A DNA stretch of 64,000 nt from Lithospermum erythrorhizon. Its lineage: Eukaryota; Streptophyta; Magnoliopsida; Boraginales; Boraginaceae. Each line of letters opens with the position of its first letter. The stretch's first letter is position 1. The translations under genes were made by a program, and so were the position numbers. The stretch lies in NCBI GenBank assembly GCA_019722365.1, contig JADFUC010000278.1, forward strand, positions 496,001 through 560,000. The letters are read 5' to 3'. The notes beneath the pieces are model-generated. The model saw only the letters and a program-made list of their open reading frames with translations. It ran no database searches and had not been told where the DNA came from. Below, piece by piece: positions 1-12,295 of this stretch.

Positions 1-3000
1 AATTCCTTGTTCTGGACAGAAAGCAAAGCAATATCACACTCTACCCCTCTAGCTAAAACCTTAGCCATATAGTTCGACAATCAAGTATCAAGATCTAGCA
101 TGAAGCAGAATTTGACATCTTCCAGCACAAGTAAAAGAGAAGACTACTAAGACGTATGAGATTCAGCTATAAAATGCAATTAAAACTGTGTTAGAATCAT
201 TAACAAATGGACAATCATTAAAAAATTCATGTAATATTTATTATTAAAATTAGTTCAGGAGCCTAGAAGACTCTGTAGGTAATAACCCTCGGAATAAATC
301 GTAAGTTCGTATTCCATGGTCTTATTGTAACTCTGCTTTGGCCACAAGTAGTAGGTTTCCTGAGGGTAGGAGGTAGGTAGAATGCATCGGACATATGTTT
401 TTAAAGAGACACTCTTAATGAATATGCACATTGTTACATGTTATCATCATCACCATAAACCTTCAAAAGGTATATCTAACAAATGTATCTGCCTATACAT
501 GTAGATGTATTCAATTTCCATCAACAAAAACCTGAAGCATACTTGACTAAAGATGTATGCGAAGTCCTTAAATATTATGCCACTCCACATAAAATGAAAA
601 TAACGAGAATTATCATTAGAATAATACCTTAGCCACATACTTCGTATCATCTCCCCTTCTTTTTACTTTGACCTACAATGGACAAGATATCAAATAAATA
701 AACATAACAAATCATAAATAAACCAAGACAGTTTCTCTAGTTTTTATCAAGTACTACCTCTGTTTCACAAAAACAGATAAGGTTTCGATCTTTTATCATT
801 TTAAGACATCTACAATAGACACATGTACCCTTCAGTCATGACTATTGCTAAATTAAGTGGTAGAAAGGATGCTAGTGAAATAATTTATATCATGCTCAAT
901 AAGAGTAGAATAGTGAAGTGGAATTGTTTTCTTAGCACAACAGGCATATCTTGTCTATTTTTATGACAATATATAGCTATTTTCATCTATCTTTGTGAAC
1001 GTAGGAGGGAGTAAGAAGTTAGAAGAAATTATTGTAAACTTAAATGTTAGCTTCACAACTATGAGCAAAATAATCAAAACTTACTTGAGTATCATGTTCG
1101 ACACAATGAGCATTTGTCAAGAGCTTTCCATCACCAATCATGAAAGCACTGTCAGGACATGAAGATCAAAGAGAACAGCAAAATAGAAAATTAATGCTTA
1201 AATTTGCTTCCCCCAAAAACACAATTGTAAAGAAAGCGCCCAAACAAAGCAAAAGATTGAGTATTATGAAAACTGTATATATAACTGAAAATTATAAATA
1301 GAACCTGCCTTCCAGTACTAGTGAACTGTCTTTGCTTCTGCCAAGGAAGAGAATAGTTTGGTGCAGTATGAGTGCAATATACCTGAGCAATAGCAAGTGG
1401 AAAGAAATAAGATAACATTATGATTTAATTAAATAGACAATTTATTATACAATAGCAGATTCTTGTTATAACTAATCTAGTACTATTAATCCACATAATT
1501 AATTTTGCTACAATAGATTTTTATCCCCCTGTACTGGATCCAGGTAACAATAGTGTAGAAAATCCGATACATTCAGTAGAAACCCTGTCACCCAAAACCC
1601 ATGCAACTTACAATAAAGTTCCTTGATGTTTAATGGTCCATAAGCAATTCAACTGCAATCATCACCTAATTGTCTCTAGAACTAATAAATTTAACAGCAC
1701 GAATTTATGTGCTCAATGATTTCTTTTCTACTTATTATTTTTGTTCAAAGATCCTTGCTGTTTTTTGCCTTTTTGGGTTTGAGTACAAACTAGAAAGTAG
1801 GGCTTTCAATCGCACTAATTTTCCAATCTCTTTAATCCCTACAGGAGACTTGAGAAAGATGTACTAGAGAAAATTCATATCCAGACGAGTTCGAAGTTCG
1901 GAGTAGTGTTAAGATTTCCAACCAGATATGAGTGGAATGGATGCTATGATATTTTACTTTTAGCCACCTCATATCAAAGTGATTGAGACATTAACATCAA
2001 AGGGGGAGTGGAGAAAAGTTCATTCATCCCTGAATTTGCAATAGGCTCGAGTTCGAAACAATGGCTAAACAATTCCCAGCTTAGAGTTCCAATATATTAA
2101 ATTATATAATATTTTGAATGTAATGTGTTTTACCTTTACAACAGCATTAAGGAAAGCAGCGTCTTGAAGATTACCAGATTCAACCTGAAAGAGAAGTGAT
2201 TAGTCACTAAATCTTAAATGTCACAAATTTAGTACCAACATCGTGAGAGTGTTTCAAGTTTCCAAATTGTAAATAAAATATAATTGTGCATCAGTTACTT
2301 CGAGTCTACAACATTGGCCGAGCACCCAAGCCCCTAACATCGCTATTTATAACGTTGAATATAAAAGCTGTAGGTTAAAAGAATACCTGTTGTTCCTTTG
2401 AATCAAAGATAACTCCTTTATTCCCTTTCCTCTGCAGTCCATATGATTTAAATGCTGCAGATTGAGACCTTCCTGTTTTACTTTTACCATTCCGCCCCTC
2501 TCCATTTGAGAACGGCTTCTCATTTCCTATTCTTTTCTGAAGTTTCACCGGAGTAGCTTCCTTCGAGATTCAAACATACAAACTAGTAAGCATATTGAGC
2601 TGGACAACCATGACAAACTAAGCTAATCAGAAGATTGAAAATACAAATCCATCAATGATCAAGTAAATGAACTCTTTCTTAAAGTTTAAACCTTTGGTAT
2701 CTATTGTAAACATATTTAATCACATTTACCGATCTCCATTAACAAATTCTACAATGCAGAAAAATGATCACATAAAAAATGAAACTTAGCTACCTGAAAC
2801 AAATATACATGTCACTAAGTACACTAACTGATAAGATCAATAGAAAGGAATGCAACTTGGTACCGAATTGAATTGTTCTGATCATTTGTAGCCAACTATT
2901 GTTGGGTATTTATAATACATATGTTTCATATTTCAATATGAATAAGTTTTGGTACCCCGCTTAAGTGGGAAACTCGGCAAAGGCAATGGAACATGTCAAT

Positions 3001-3425
3001 GTAATGAAATTTTCTAAAACAAAATCAATCAATATATAAATGCTCTCCTAACATATCTCTTATTCTTAAAGTTGGAATTTTCTTGATATCAACTAATATC
3101 TTGTAATATATGATGCATGAATACTAACACAAACAATCAATCACAATTAACAACAACATAGAACTCAAATTACTGTTTTCTTGATCAAATTAACATTTTC
3201 TTGATTACATTACTGTTTCCTTAGTGGATAAATATTTGAGAGTACCTCAGGAATTGATTTATTCTTGTGAAGTTTATTTGGACTAGAATTATGAATATTA
3301 GATTTAGCTTTGGAAATGAATAAAGGGGAGGTGGTTCTGGTGGAGGCGGAGGAGAAGAGGCGGTGGTAGCGAGAAGGGGTGGTTGAGTTGAGAATAGAGA
3401 ACAAGCCTGAGGAAGTTGAAGCCAT
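1..3425 (-). CDS. DEGP2: DEGP2 chloroplast Deg/HtrA serine protease, 5' part (3' exons off window)
   Basis: Seven exons are readable on the minus strand: 3246-3425, 2387-2560, 2134-2184, 1309-1382, 1085-1148, 628-672 and 1-59 (continuing off the left edge). Joined, they give a Ser/Thr-rich N-terminus typical of a chloroplast transit peptide, then the family blocks GRSQSAAFKSYG, DAAFLNAVVKVYCTHTAP, PWQKQRQFTSTGSAFMIG and KVKRRGDDTKYVAK. The protease-domain His lies in LTNAHCVEH and the Asp in CDIALLSV; the catalytic Ser and the PDZ domains are outside the window. Family knowledge: DEG2 is an ATP-independent serine protease on the stromal side of thylakoids, linked to turnover of photodamaged photosystem II proteins. 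The ATG at 3425 is preferred because it opens the transit peptide, but an in-frame ATG at 3476 would add 17 residues. Intron 4 must use a GC donor (1307-1308) to keep the frame. Intron 5 carries a Stowaway MITE. Identity rests on recalled similarity to the Arabidopsis protein. Confidence 0.93.
754..1011. mobile_element. Stowaway-like MITE in DEGP2 intron 5
   Basis: A 258-bp element starts CTACCTCTGTTTCACAAAAA and ends with the inverse form TTTGTGAACGTAGGAGGGAG. It is flanked by TA on both sides (752-753 and 1012-1013), the target duplication of Tc1/Mariner-derived Stowaway MITEs. It has no coding capacity. It sits wholly within the 412-bp intron between exons 5 and 6 and accounts for most of that intron's length. 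Confidence 0.8.
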
Positions 3426-3476
3426 AATTGACATTTTTGAAACAAGAAGAGGAAGAAGAAAAGCAGTGGAGTTCAC

Positions 3477-6400
3477 TGCTTTTGCTGTTTAGGTTTGTTT
3501 ACTGTTTTCCTTATCTTGACAACGTTAATTTTACTACCCCTTTTGGCGCCTCCAACGATGTTTTTAGCTTTTGTTAAACAACGTAAAAATTTGATTATGT
3601 CTCGAATTATAAATAAGAGAGACTATTTTGAAAATTTTACTCCTAAAATAAATAGATGATTATGTTTCGAGTATATACTTACGTGCTTTACATAATTTTT
3701 ATAAGTTTCATGCTTATATAATTACTGTCGGATCCAAAATGGCAAAATCTTACATTGGACCACACGGTTCAAAATTTGATATTGGACCAGACGCTAGTTA
3801 TGTGGACACAATTCAAAAACTAGTATTTTAAATAAAATGACTTCAAACAAAAGTATTTGAATATTTAAATCTTTGACCAAAAAAAGACTAAGAAAGAAAA
3901 AAAATATAATAACTGGAATATAATACATAGCAAAGAGATAGGATAGACTTCACTTTCAATAATATGAATTATACAACTTACATAAGATATTTTGAATAAG
4001 AGATTTTGTAGAGAAATAAAATTATATTAACTTTGTTTTAAAATTCAAGTAGAGTTTCCTTCATCTGTCACCTATGTTTTCAAATACAACTCAAGATTCA
4101 AAAAAAAAATCATTCAAAACTGAATAATTAAAATAAATAATATTTGACAAAAAATTACTCCCTCCGTCCAACCAACTTTAATTGAGACTAATTTCTATTT
4201 TGGGTATCCAACTTTAACTGCCCAATTTCTATAAAAAAAAATTTATATTCCCTTTTGTATCCTTATTTGGTCATGAGATTATGATAGGCCCCCATAAGAT
4301 TATTGATTGTTAAATTAAGGATAAAATTGAACATATATAATAAGTTAACTCATTTCTTAAAAAGTAGTAAAAGTGGCTGTCCCGATTAAACTTGGGCCGG
4401 AGGGAGTAGTTTTAAGAAATACTTTAAAAGATCTGAATATGAGAATCTACGGAAGAATTAAAATTACTCCGAACAAAAAGAAAAAAACTTAAGCAACTTG
4501 ATTTCGAGATAATTAAAGTTCTGCCAAGTTTCGGCTAAGGGGATAAACACACAACCTTTAATATCTTAAACCCTTATTAGCACTATAAAATGAAGCATCG
4601 TGAGAAAAATCGATTGATTAAATTTTTCAATCTGATTAACATAAACTCCAGAATATCGAACTCAGACTATAAACAATTCAAGCGTCAATGCGACGTCAAA
4701 AGATAATTGTAAAATTGGGAATATGTACATCTTTATATATAAGAAATAGAAAAGGAAGTAAAACCGATAGGAGAAAGTAGAGTGCGACGGACACGGTTTT
4801 TATCGGTTCGGTGACGAGACGGTTTAGATTTTTTTGGGAAAGATGCCGATTTGAGGTCTTGCTATTGGGCACTTTTTATACTTTTTTATTGTTCAATTTA
4901 CATCATATAAAAATAAATCCTAATATCTAAAAAAAATGATGAAATGGAAAATGGCTTCAACATAATACTTTGTGGAGAAAGTCTATTAAAATATTACTTT
5001 TCCAACCTATTTTACTATGAAATATGAATATGATAATTTAAACTTAATCAATACTATAAACTTTGTTAATTAAAATTTGAAATGAAAATATGAAATATAG
5101 TAATATATCAATCTGAAGGAAAGGGAGAAATTGAAGGAGAGTTGAGGGAGAATCAAGGAGAGGAGAGGAAGGAATTGAGGCATGAGCCACGAAGCTTGAA
5201 AAGAGTCGCGCGATAAAGAGTAGAGGTGGATGGGTAAGCGGTTGAAGAAGTGAAGAGTAATGGTTAGGGTTTAGTTTAAAACGGATCGATCCATCACGGT
5301 TTATATCGAAAAAAACCGACAGACCGGATCAATTTCGAATTAAAAACCAAATCCAATCGAACCCCTAGGAAAAAGTACTGAACTAAGAACAATGGAGAGG
5401 AAATGTATGAACTTTTTTATTGCTTTTGAGAAGTGATCTTGTTGTGTTACAAATAAAGGGTGATGGTTTATATAGTTGAGAAATTACACTATGAAAACAC
5501 TATTGATGCATATTTTCTAACTTATACAGATACTATTTAGTCATATTACATTATTAAGACTCCAATCATTGTTGATATTTGAACCAAGGTGAGTTACTCA
5601 TTCACCCACGTCTATAACACTTTTATTTTGAAATATTAAATATATAAAGGCACAATTGAATGTACATTTATATAGATGGTGAATCAATCTCTGTATTGAA
5701 ATTCTCTTTCGAAATTAAGCAAACCACACAAAAAAATAGTAATATTAATTGTTTCACCAACTTTAAAAGCAAAGCCGTCCGTCCAAGTCAACATCAAAAT
5801 TTAGGTTTCAATCTCAACTATCCACGATAACTTACACTCTTTGTTACATTATTTGTTCATGACATTTTTTTGTATTTTTGTTTAAAGAAATTTTAAAACC
5901 AACAATATATAGAAGTGCCACCATTTTAACGGCATGTAACAAATAATATTACATAAAGTTTAGCAGATGATATATTCCAAGTGATATCGTGCAATTACTT
6001 AATCGTGTGTGCATTGTAATCAACTATGGAAAATGGTTAAATGGACATATTTCCTATTGAAATTTGACCCTTGTCTATTTTTATCATGAATGGAAAATTA
6101 TTATTTGATCATATTTGAAAGAATCTTAGAAGATAGTGATCTTCACTATGTCAGTGAGCATAAGTAACAATGCACTCGATCTCTAACATTATGAATTAAC
6201 AGATGAGGAGTTTAATCCTACTCAAAATGTAGTCTTGAACTATGAAGTTGAAGAAAACTTTCATTCAATAGAAACTTAGCAAGGGGACTAGGATAACTTA
6301 ATGTATAATGAACCAAATGGCAAGCTAAGAATTGTTCCTCCTCATTGAACCAAAATCAAGCTTTAAATGAAATGGATAAGTATGCATGTAAGAGTAAATA

Positions 6401-6538
6401 CCAAGGTAGTTGATTAAATGCATGCCAAACCATATGAAAATTAACACACAAAGAGTTACAAATGGACAGTTCGAACCTCAAAACTAAACAAAAGGAGATA
6501 TTTGTTATTAGTCACTAAAGAGATGAGAAACAATATGC
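3477..6538. other. Intergenic: DEGP2 upstream region and repeat-rich DNA
   Basis: No gene is seen. The first few hundred bases should hold the DEGP2 promoter, but no convincing TATA box was picked out. A Stowaway MITE lies at 4158-4406. At 4780-5370 there is a purine-rich tract (5110-5190) and scattered ACCGG/CGGTT words, reminiscent of non-autonomous hAT elements, but no matching ends were found. The rest is AT-rich without recognisable content. Confidence 0.5.
4158..4406. mobile_element. Stowaway MITE
   Basis: The element begins CTCCCTCCGTCCAACC and ends GGGCCGGAGGGAG. TA dinucleotides flank both ends (4156-4157 and 4407-4408). At about 249 bp with no ORF, it fits the plant Stowaway family exactly in terminal consensus, size and TA target site. 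Confidence 0.9.
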
Positions 6539-6610
6539 GGGCATTTGGTCTAGTGGTATGATTCTCGCTTTGGGTGCGAGAGGTCCGGAGTTCGATTCTC
6601 TGAATGCCCC
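6539..6610 (+). tRNA. tRNA-Pro (anticodon TGG)
   Basis: A 72-nt cloverleaf. The acceptor stem pairs GGGCATT with AATGCCC, with discriminator C at 6610. The D arm is TGGTCTAGTGGTATGA. The anticodon stem CTCGC/GCGAG encloses TTTGGGT with anticodon TGG. The T arm CGGAG-TTCGATT-CTCTG contains one G-U wobble. No intron and no encoded CCA. It is followed by T runs at 6612-6615 and 6620-6631. It reads proline codons, mainly CCA. Confidence 0.96.
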
Positions 6611-7322
6611 CTTTTGGTCTTTTTTTTTTTTGCCTAAAAGAGGGATCTATGCATCCAATTTTCTCTTGCGTGATCTCTATATCCAATTTATTTTTGCCAT
6701 GTAGATTGCAGAACGGACCCGAGCACTCAACCTTGAAGTATCGGTCTTACAAGAAGAATTTTCTACTCCTTTTCGGTGTTTTCTTGCATTGAAATCTATA
6801 TATCTAGCATTGAGTAATCAGTGATGCATCATAACCTATTTATGATTTCCTCATTGTATGTTATATAATATTTTAAAGCGGGATGTTTATAAGGAGTCAC
6901 ATAAAAGAGATAAAGAACCATTTCGGTCAATATGGATGCCACGGTTGACATGACCTTACATCTTCTCCATTCTCATTTTGCCCGACATTTTAAACTTGGC
7001 ACACTCTTCTTTGGTTTCTGACTTCTCAAGTAAGCTCAACTCCAATGGTCGCATGGCCTAATAGGAATTGTATTTTCTCCAACAGAGAGGTTTATATAGG
7101 CACATGTTGATGAAAGGTAGTTCTTCGTTATTGAAGTAAGGAGTTATTCTTATTCATCTGTCATTTATGCGTTTGAGAAGTGCTCACTTGAATTATAATA
7201 CCATGATGAAGCTACGTTTTCGAGATTAATATTCACCAAGGCACCAAGCAACTGGAAAATCAACTGACACTGATGAATGCAGTTGAACAAAATGATGAAA
7301 AACAAAAAAGAGTTAAAAACAA
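6611..7322. other. Spacer between the two tRNA-Pro genes
   Basis: About 710 bp between the two convergent tRNA genes. Apart from their terminators (6612-6631 for the plus gene; T-equivalent runs at 7304-7309 and 7315-7319 for the minus gene), no gene or repeat was recognised. Confidence 0.5.
6612..6631 (+). terminator. Pol III oligo-T terminator of tRNA-Pro(TGG)
   Basis: TTTT lies directly after the tRNA, and a run of 12 T follows eight bases from the gene end. Runs of T on the non-template strand are the standard RNA polymerase III stop signal. Confidence 0.8.
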
Positions 7323-7394
7323 GGGGCAATCCGAGAATTGAACTCGGGACCTCTCGCACCCTAAGCGAGAATCATACCACTAGACCAATTGCCC
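7323..7394 (-). tRNA. tRNA-Pro (anticodon AGG)
   Basis: Read on the minus strand, this is a 72-nt cloverleaf. The acceptor stem pairs GGGCAAT with ATTGCCC. The D arm TGGTCTAGTGGTATGA is identical to that of the upstream gene. The anticodon loop TTAGGGT has AGG, whose A34 would be edited to inosine. The T arm CCGAG-TTCAATT-CTCGG is fully paired. No intron. T runs on the minus strand (7319-7315 and 7309-7304) follow the 3' end as a Pol III terminator. Confidence 0.96.
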
Positions 7395-9529
7395 ATCAGT
7401 GCTAAGTAAACAATTTTGAGGATTCTTATCCATATTTCATTTACTGGAATAACATACAAATATTTATGACTTTATGTGGAACTTCACATACAGTAAAAAC
7501 TCTATAAATTAATAACATTGGAGGCCTCTGAAATTTATTAATTTTGAGAGTTGCCAGATTTATTGATAAATTAATAATTTATTATTTAAAGAGTTTTTTA
7601 ACAATATGTAGACATGTACATTTAATGGCTTCTTGAATTTACTGAGATTGATCTGAAAGATATAGACTCATTCAGAAGATATCGAAAGATAGTAGAAATA
7701 AAAGAAGATAATAAGGAAATAGTATTAATTATTTTAATATTAGTTATATTAATTAGTTGAGTATTAGGTTAAGTATTACCAAAAGTATTTCATATTGTAT
7801 GATATTTATATTGGTATCACCGATCTTATAAAGTCATATTTTTTATCAAGTTGTAATAATTATTTTTTCAATTTCTAAATTATTAATTTATAGTTTTTCT
7901 TGGGACACATGTTATAAAAGTTACAAAAAAATAAATTATTATCTTATTATTTATCGATTTTTTAAATTTTTCAATGGCTCAAATCAAGACCGTATAAAAT
8001 TTATTATTTTAGAAGTTTATTAATTTATAAGAGTTTTTTACTATATGTTGAGTATTGATTGAGAGTATGTAACGAACTTAGGAATTCATCATCATGACAT
8101 ACCACTTCTCAATTATTAAAGTTTCACTTCTACGAAAATTGATTTAGACAATCATTTGAATAGAGAACTATTTAATTAGTTAAAATTTAAAAATAAATCA
8201 TATATAAATTGTGTATTCTTTTTTGTAAAATAAAATGCGTCGGGGATGCGAGGGTAGTTAATGTGATCTTTGGCCAACTTTTCATTTCTATCAAGAAAGA
8301 TAAAAGAAAAGAGATTCACCACGTAGGAAATTTGCGATATTATTGCCACGCATCTCGATAATATGCTTGGTTTAAGGATTAGATTTCGTATCTTGCTTTG
8401 CGTGTACTTTTTAACAAATCTTATTTCAACTATGAAATGGGTTCATTAGTTTATTTGGGGAGAATTGCAAAAATACCATATTTTGTAATATAAATTTAGT
8501 TTTTAATAAATATTCTTTCCGTTTTTATTATTTGACGTATTTATATATTGAGATGAAACTTTAACTATTAATTATTCTTAAACTATATGTTCAAAAATTA
8601 TAAGAAAATAACATTATGAAATTATTTTCAAAGACGAATCTAATGATATAAATTTTATATGAATTAAAACAATGATTAATTTGCAATTAATGATAAAAGT
8701 TTCACCTCGATAAATGAAAACGTCAAATAAAAAAAAACAGCCACAAATTTTTTATTTCTAGGACAAAAACACCGCAATCGAATTAGATACTACATAAATA
8801 TTAGTTAGATATTAGCTTTCAAATAAATATTATGTTAAATATCAAGTAGTACAAAATAATTTATTTTGATTAGTGCATTCTTAGAATGTGTGTTGTGTAG
8901 TAGAATTTTTAATAAAGTGTGGCATGGACTCAATTTTTATAAAAATAGTGGTATTCTTACTTGTGGTATTCTTACTATCAAGACAATGTTTAACTTTTTA
9001 CTTTTAAATGAATTTAATATCTCGAACATATAATAATGTGATACAAAGTGTAACATGTAACATTATTTAATAATGAAGTTCGTATTCTCATTTCACTCTA
9101 ATTGGCATTTTATACTTGCTATTTTGGTTTTTAAAAAAAATTCTCCATAATCATAGTTTTGCTTCAAATGAATTTCCATATAATTTTTCCCAGTTTAATC
9201 CTTCTTGTTAAACATACTTGTATTTATTTGTTAATTCATTGTCTACGTAGTTTTTAATATAAATTAGTCAAACGTGAAAAAAATGGACACTAAATAACAA
9301 AAAGTAAAATATTTATTAGATAATCAATTAAGATCGTACATGTAAAATTATATTGTAATGACTAATGATTATATAAATATTAGGTATGTAAAATGAGAAA
9401 TAAAAGATGTTTAAAAAAATAATCTGTATCATAATTTAAACGAAGAAGTCCGTAATATATTTGTCAAACAAAGTTTAACAGAGTCGGTTAATATCTTCTT
9501 CTTCCCCAAGCCTAGAGATCAAAGCAAAG
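7395..9529. other. Intergenic, AT-rich; NPL4 upstream region
   Basis: No gene is recognised. At 7490-8045 there are repeated AT-rich words around 'TTATTAATTTAT', probably a decayed repeat. A MITE-like inverted repeat lies at 8518-8744. The last ~100 bases should contain the NPL4 promoter and leader; a pyrimidine-rich TCTTCTTCTTCCCC stands 33-22 bp before the ATG. Confidence 0.45.
8518..8744. mobile_element. Degenerate MITE with long terminal inverted repeats
   Basis: The left end reads TTTCCGTTTTTATTATTTGACG and continues ATTGAGATGAAACTTT. The right end, reverse complemented, reads CTGTTTTTTTTTATTTGACG then ATCGAGGTGAAACTTT. These inverted arms extend about 60 bp. Size, lack of ORF and AT-rich centre suggest a MITE; the terminal bases are decayed, so the family is uncertain. 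Confidence 0.55.
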
Positions 9530-12295
9530 ATGATGCTTCGTATCCGAAGCAGAGACGGTCTGGAACGAGTGAAAGTCGAGTCCCCAAACCCGACAATCTC
9601 CACCCTCAAATCCCAAATCGAGTCGCAACTACGCGTCCCGACCCACTCTCAAACCCTCTCCACCAATCAAAACCTCCTCCTAGCCAAAACCCTACCCGAC
9701 GTCACGCAATTCACCGATATGTCCGATCCAAACACGCCCTTATCGACTCTCAACTTAACCAACGGCTCGATAATATTCCTCTCCTACGAAGGCGAACGAA
9801 CCGTTCCAGGACCCGGGTTTAACCCGGCTGGCTCGTTTGGTAAGAAGATGACCATGGATGATTTAATCGCGAAACAAATGAGGGTTACGCGTCAGGAGAA
9901 TCCGCATTGCGAGCTTGTTTCGTTCGATCGGGATGCTGCTAATGTGTTTCAGGTGCCATTTTATGTCCCAAAACTTATTTTTTCATTATAATTTTGATCC
10001 TTATGCTAATAAACTACTTTTCAGCGATTAATTACATTGAGATGGAGGGAGTAATTGTTATTACTTTGTTTTTAATTGATTATACGAGTTTCGTTTAGGA
10101 GCTTATAAAGGGTAAAAATGTAATTTTGGATAAACTGCTTAAAATAAAAAAGAAAATCTGAAATAGCCCGAACCATTAGATCATAATTTCCACTTAAAAA
10201 CGATGCAAACTAGTGGAAGCTTCTTGCTTAAATTGTGTAAGCTACTGAGTAGGGGCTCTGATGATTCTACATTAAGTGATTGATTATATTTTAGTTGATT
10301 TTTCGTGTTTGGTTAAATATTGATTTAGTTCATATGTTTAGTTTATTTGTTAATTGATTATATTTTTATTGATTTCTGAAAATAATCTCAATGGGGAAAA
10401 TAATTAGAAGAATATTCCAAGACTAACTAAGCCTAAGCAAGACAAAAGAAGTACTCTCTCGTTCACATAAAGATTGTCTAGTTTTGATATTTTTCAAACA
10501 ATTAAGAGAGAGCATATTTAATACGAAGTAATTGTTGAAGTTGACTTGTTTACTAAAATACATATAAACATTGGTGAAACTGGTCAAATGGGATAAGTTA
10601 TGAGAAATGAAAAACGAATGAAAGTAACTTTTCATGGGAAATAGGGAGTGATTCCTCGCAAACATTTAAAAAAAAACTGCTTTTAGATCTAATATACTTA
10701 AAATAATAGATGGTTTATTGGTTGTCATTTATTAGTAATAATCACCAAATATTTCCTTAGTAACTTAAGTCCTGACCGTTTCAGGTGTATGTTAATGAGA
10801 CACTCGCGTTTGGTGTTAAACGGGGTGGGTTTATGTACGGGATGGTTTTGGATACTGGGAAAGTCGAGGTGGATTTTATTTACGAGCCTCCTCAGGAGGG
10901 GACGCCTGACCGTTTGGTGATTTCTCGTGATTACGATGAGGAGAAGATAGTGGAGGCGATTGCGTCTGGTTTGGGGATGAGGAGAGTGGGGTTTATATTC
11001 ACGCAGACAATTGGGCAGGATAAGAAAGATTACACGATGTCAAATGGGGAGGTTTTGCAGGCAGTGGAGTTTCATGGGGAGAGTGAGTTGAAGGAGTGGG
11101 TCACTGCTGTAGTGAAGCTGGAGGTGAATGAAGATGGGGTTCCGGATGTGCATTTCGAGGCTTTTCAGATGAGTGATATGTGTGTTAGGTTGTTTAAGGA
11201 AGGGTGGTTTGAGACGGAGATTGAGGAAGGGGCGGATCCTAAGCTGTCGAAGATGAAGAAGGAGGTGGTGGTTGGAGGGAAGGATACTAAGGAGGTTGAT
11301 AATGATTTCTTTTTGGTGGTTGTCAAGATTGCGGATCATCAGGTTCGTTGAGTATTTTACTTTTCAATTACTATGATGTCGATAATATTTGATTTTTTAT
11401 CTTATATGTTATCACTATTTTGAGTTTTCCATGAATTTAGTTATTGCAGCCTGGTCTTGGTTAAATATGAAGCTCCATAAATTCAATCAAATTTGGGGAA
11501 TTTGGAGGAGCATGTTTGGAGCTCCAATCTTTTTTCTTTTCGCATATGTGCTTTGGCACTTAGCTTACAGTATAGTAAAAGCTAATAAGCCACAACCTTA
11601 CAATATCGTCATTCCACTTGGATACTCCTACCATCCTCTTCTGCTTCCCCAACTTCGTATGTAATCCCGCAGGTTGGCATTCAGTAACAATCAATGGAGT
11701 ATAAACGTAACAATCAGCCTGTTAATATCCATTCTCTTTATTCAACTGCATCTGGTTCTGGGATCTCGATTAAGTACCGTATTGAACAACGGAGGGGAAG
11801 GGGGGGAGTTGAGTGGAAAATAGGTTTAAAGTTGAAAGTGGCAGAGGTTAGCTTTACAATTGGGTATTGTCCTCCATTTTCATAAACTTAAGACAACCCT
11901 AATTTGTTTCTATGCGTGCTTCTACTATTGTCATTTTCTTCAACCGTGCTGCTGGGAACATATGTATTCATTAGGGATATACTTATTTTTTACTTTAAAT
12001 TCTCTACCGTGGCCTGCATTAACCCACCATTATGATGATGCAGGGCCCTCTATCATCTACATTTCCAGTCGAGAACAGGCAAATCCCAATATCCTCAAGA
12101 GCATTGAGAAACCACCTTGACCGTACAAAACATCTCCCTTTTGTGAAGCGGATATCTGATTTTCACTTGCTGCTATTGGTGGCAAGATTTCTAGATGTGA
12201 ATGCCGACATTCCTGCATTGATGGAGTGTGTGTTGTCGCAGACGGCTGTGCCCGAAGGTTACCAGCTCCTTATCGATTCTATGGCCAATGCCTGA
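9530..12295 (+). CDS. NPL4: NPL4, ubiquitin-binding cofactor of CDC48/p97
   Basis: Three exons, 9530-9952, 10785-11342 and 12044-12295, have GT-AG junctions all in phase 0 and encode 410 residues, matching the ~413 aa of Arabidopsis NPL4 proteins. The first ~80 residues form the ubiquitin-like N-terminal domain (MLRIRSRDGLERV... LNLTNGSIIFLSY). Residues ~110-260 are the MPN-type NPL4 core, with VYVNETLAFGVKRGGFMYG and RRVGFIFTQTIGQ. The C-terminal ~80 residues (HLPFVKRISDFHLLLLVARF) close the family domain. Family knowledge: NPL4 with UFD1 recruits polyubiquitinated clients to the AAA ATPase CDC48 for extraction and degradation in ER, nucleus and chromatin contexts. No zinc finger is seen, as in the short plant form. 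The ATG at 9530 is followed at once by a second ATG. Introns are 832 and 701 bp; ORFs inside intron 2 look like noise. Confidence 0.96.
10451..10652. mobile_element. Possible decayed Stowaway-like MITE in NPL4 intron 1
   Basis: The left end, TACTCTCTCGTTCACATAAA, and the right end, whose reverse complement is TCACTCCCTATTTCCCATGA, resemble degenerate Stowaway termini at the right spacing (~200 bp). The interior shows no clear pairing, so this is tentative. Confidence 0.35.

Noticed and set aside
11389..11885. Hydrophobic ORF and neighbour inside NPL4 intron 2
   Set aside because: They lie between well-supported NPL4 exons, have no family match I recognise, and no start or splice context.
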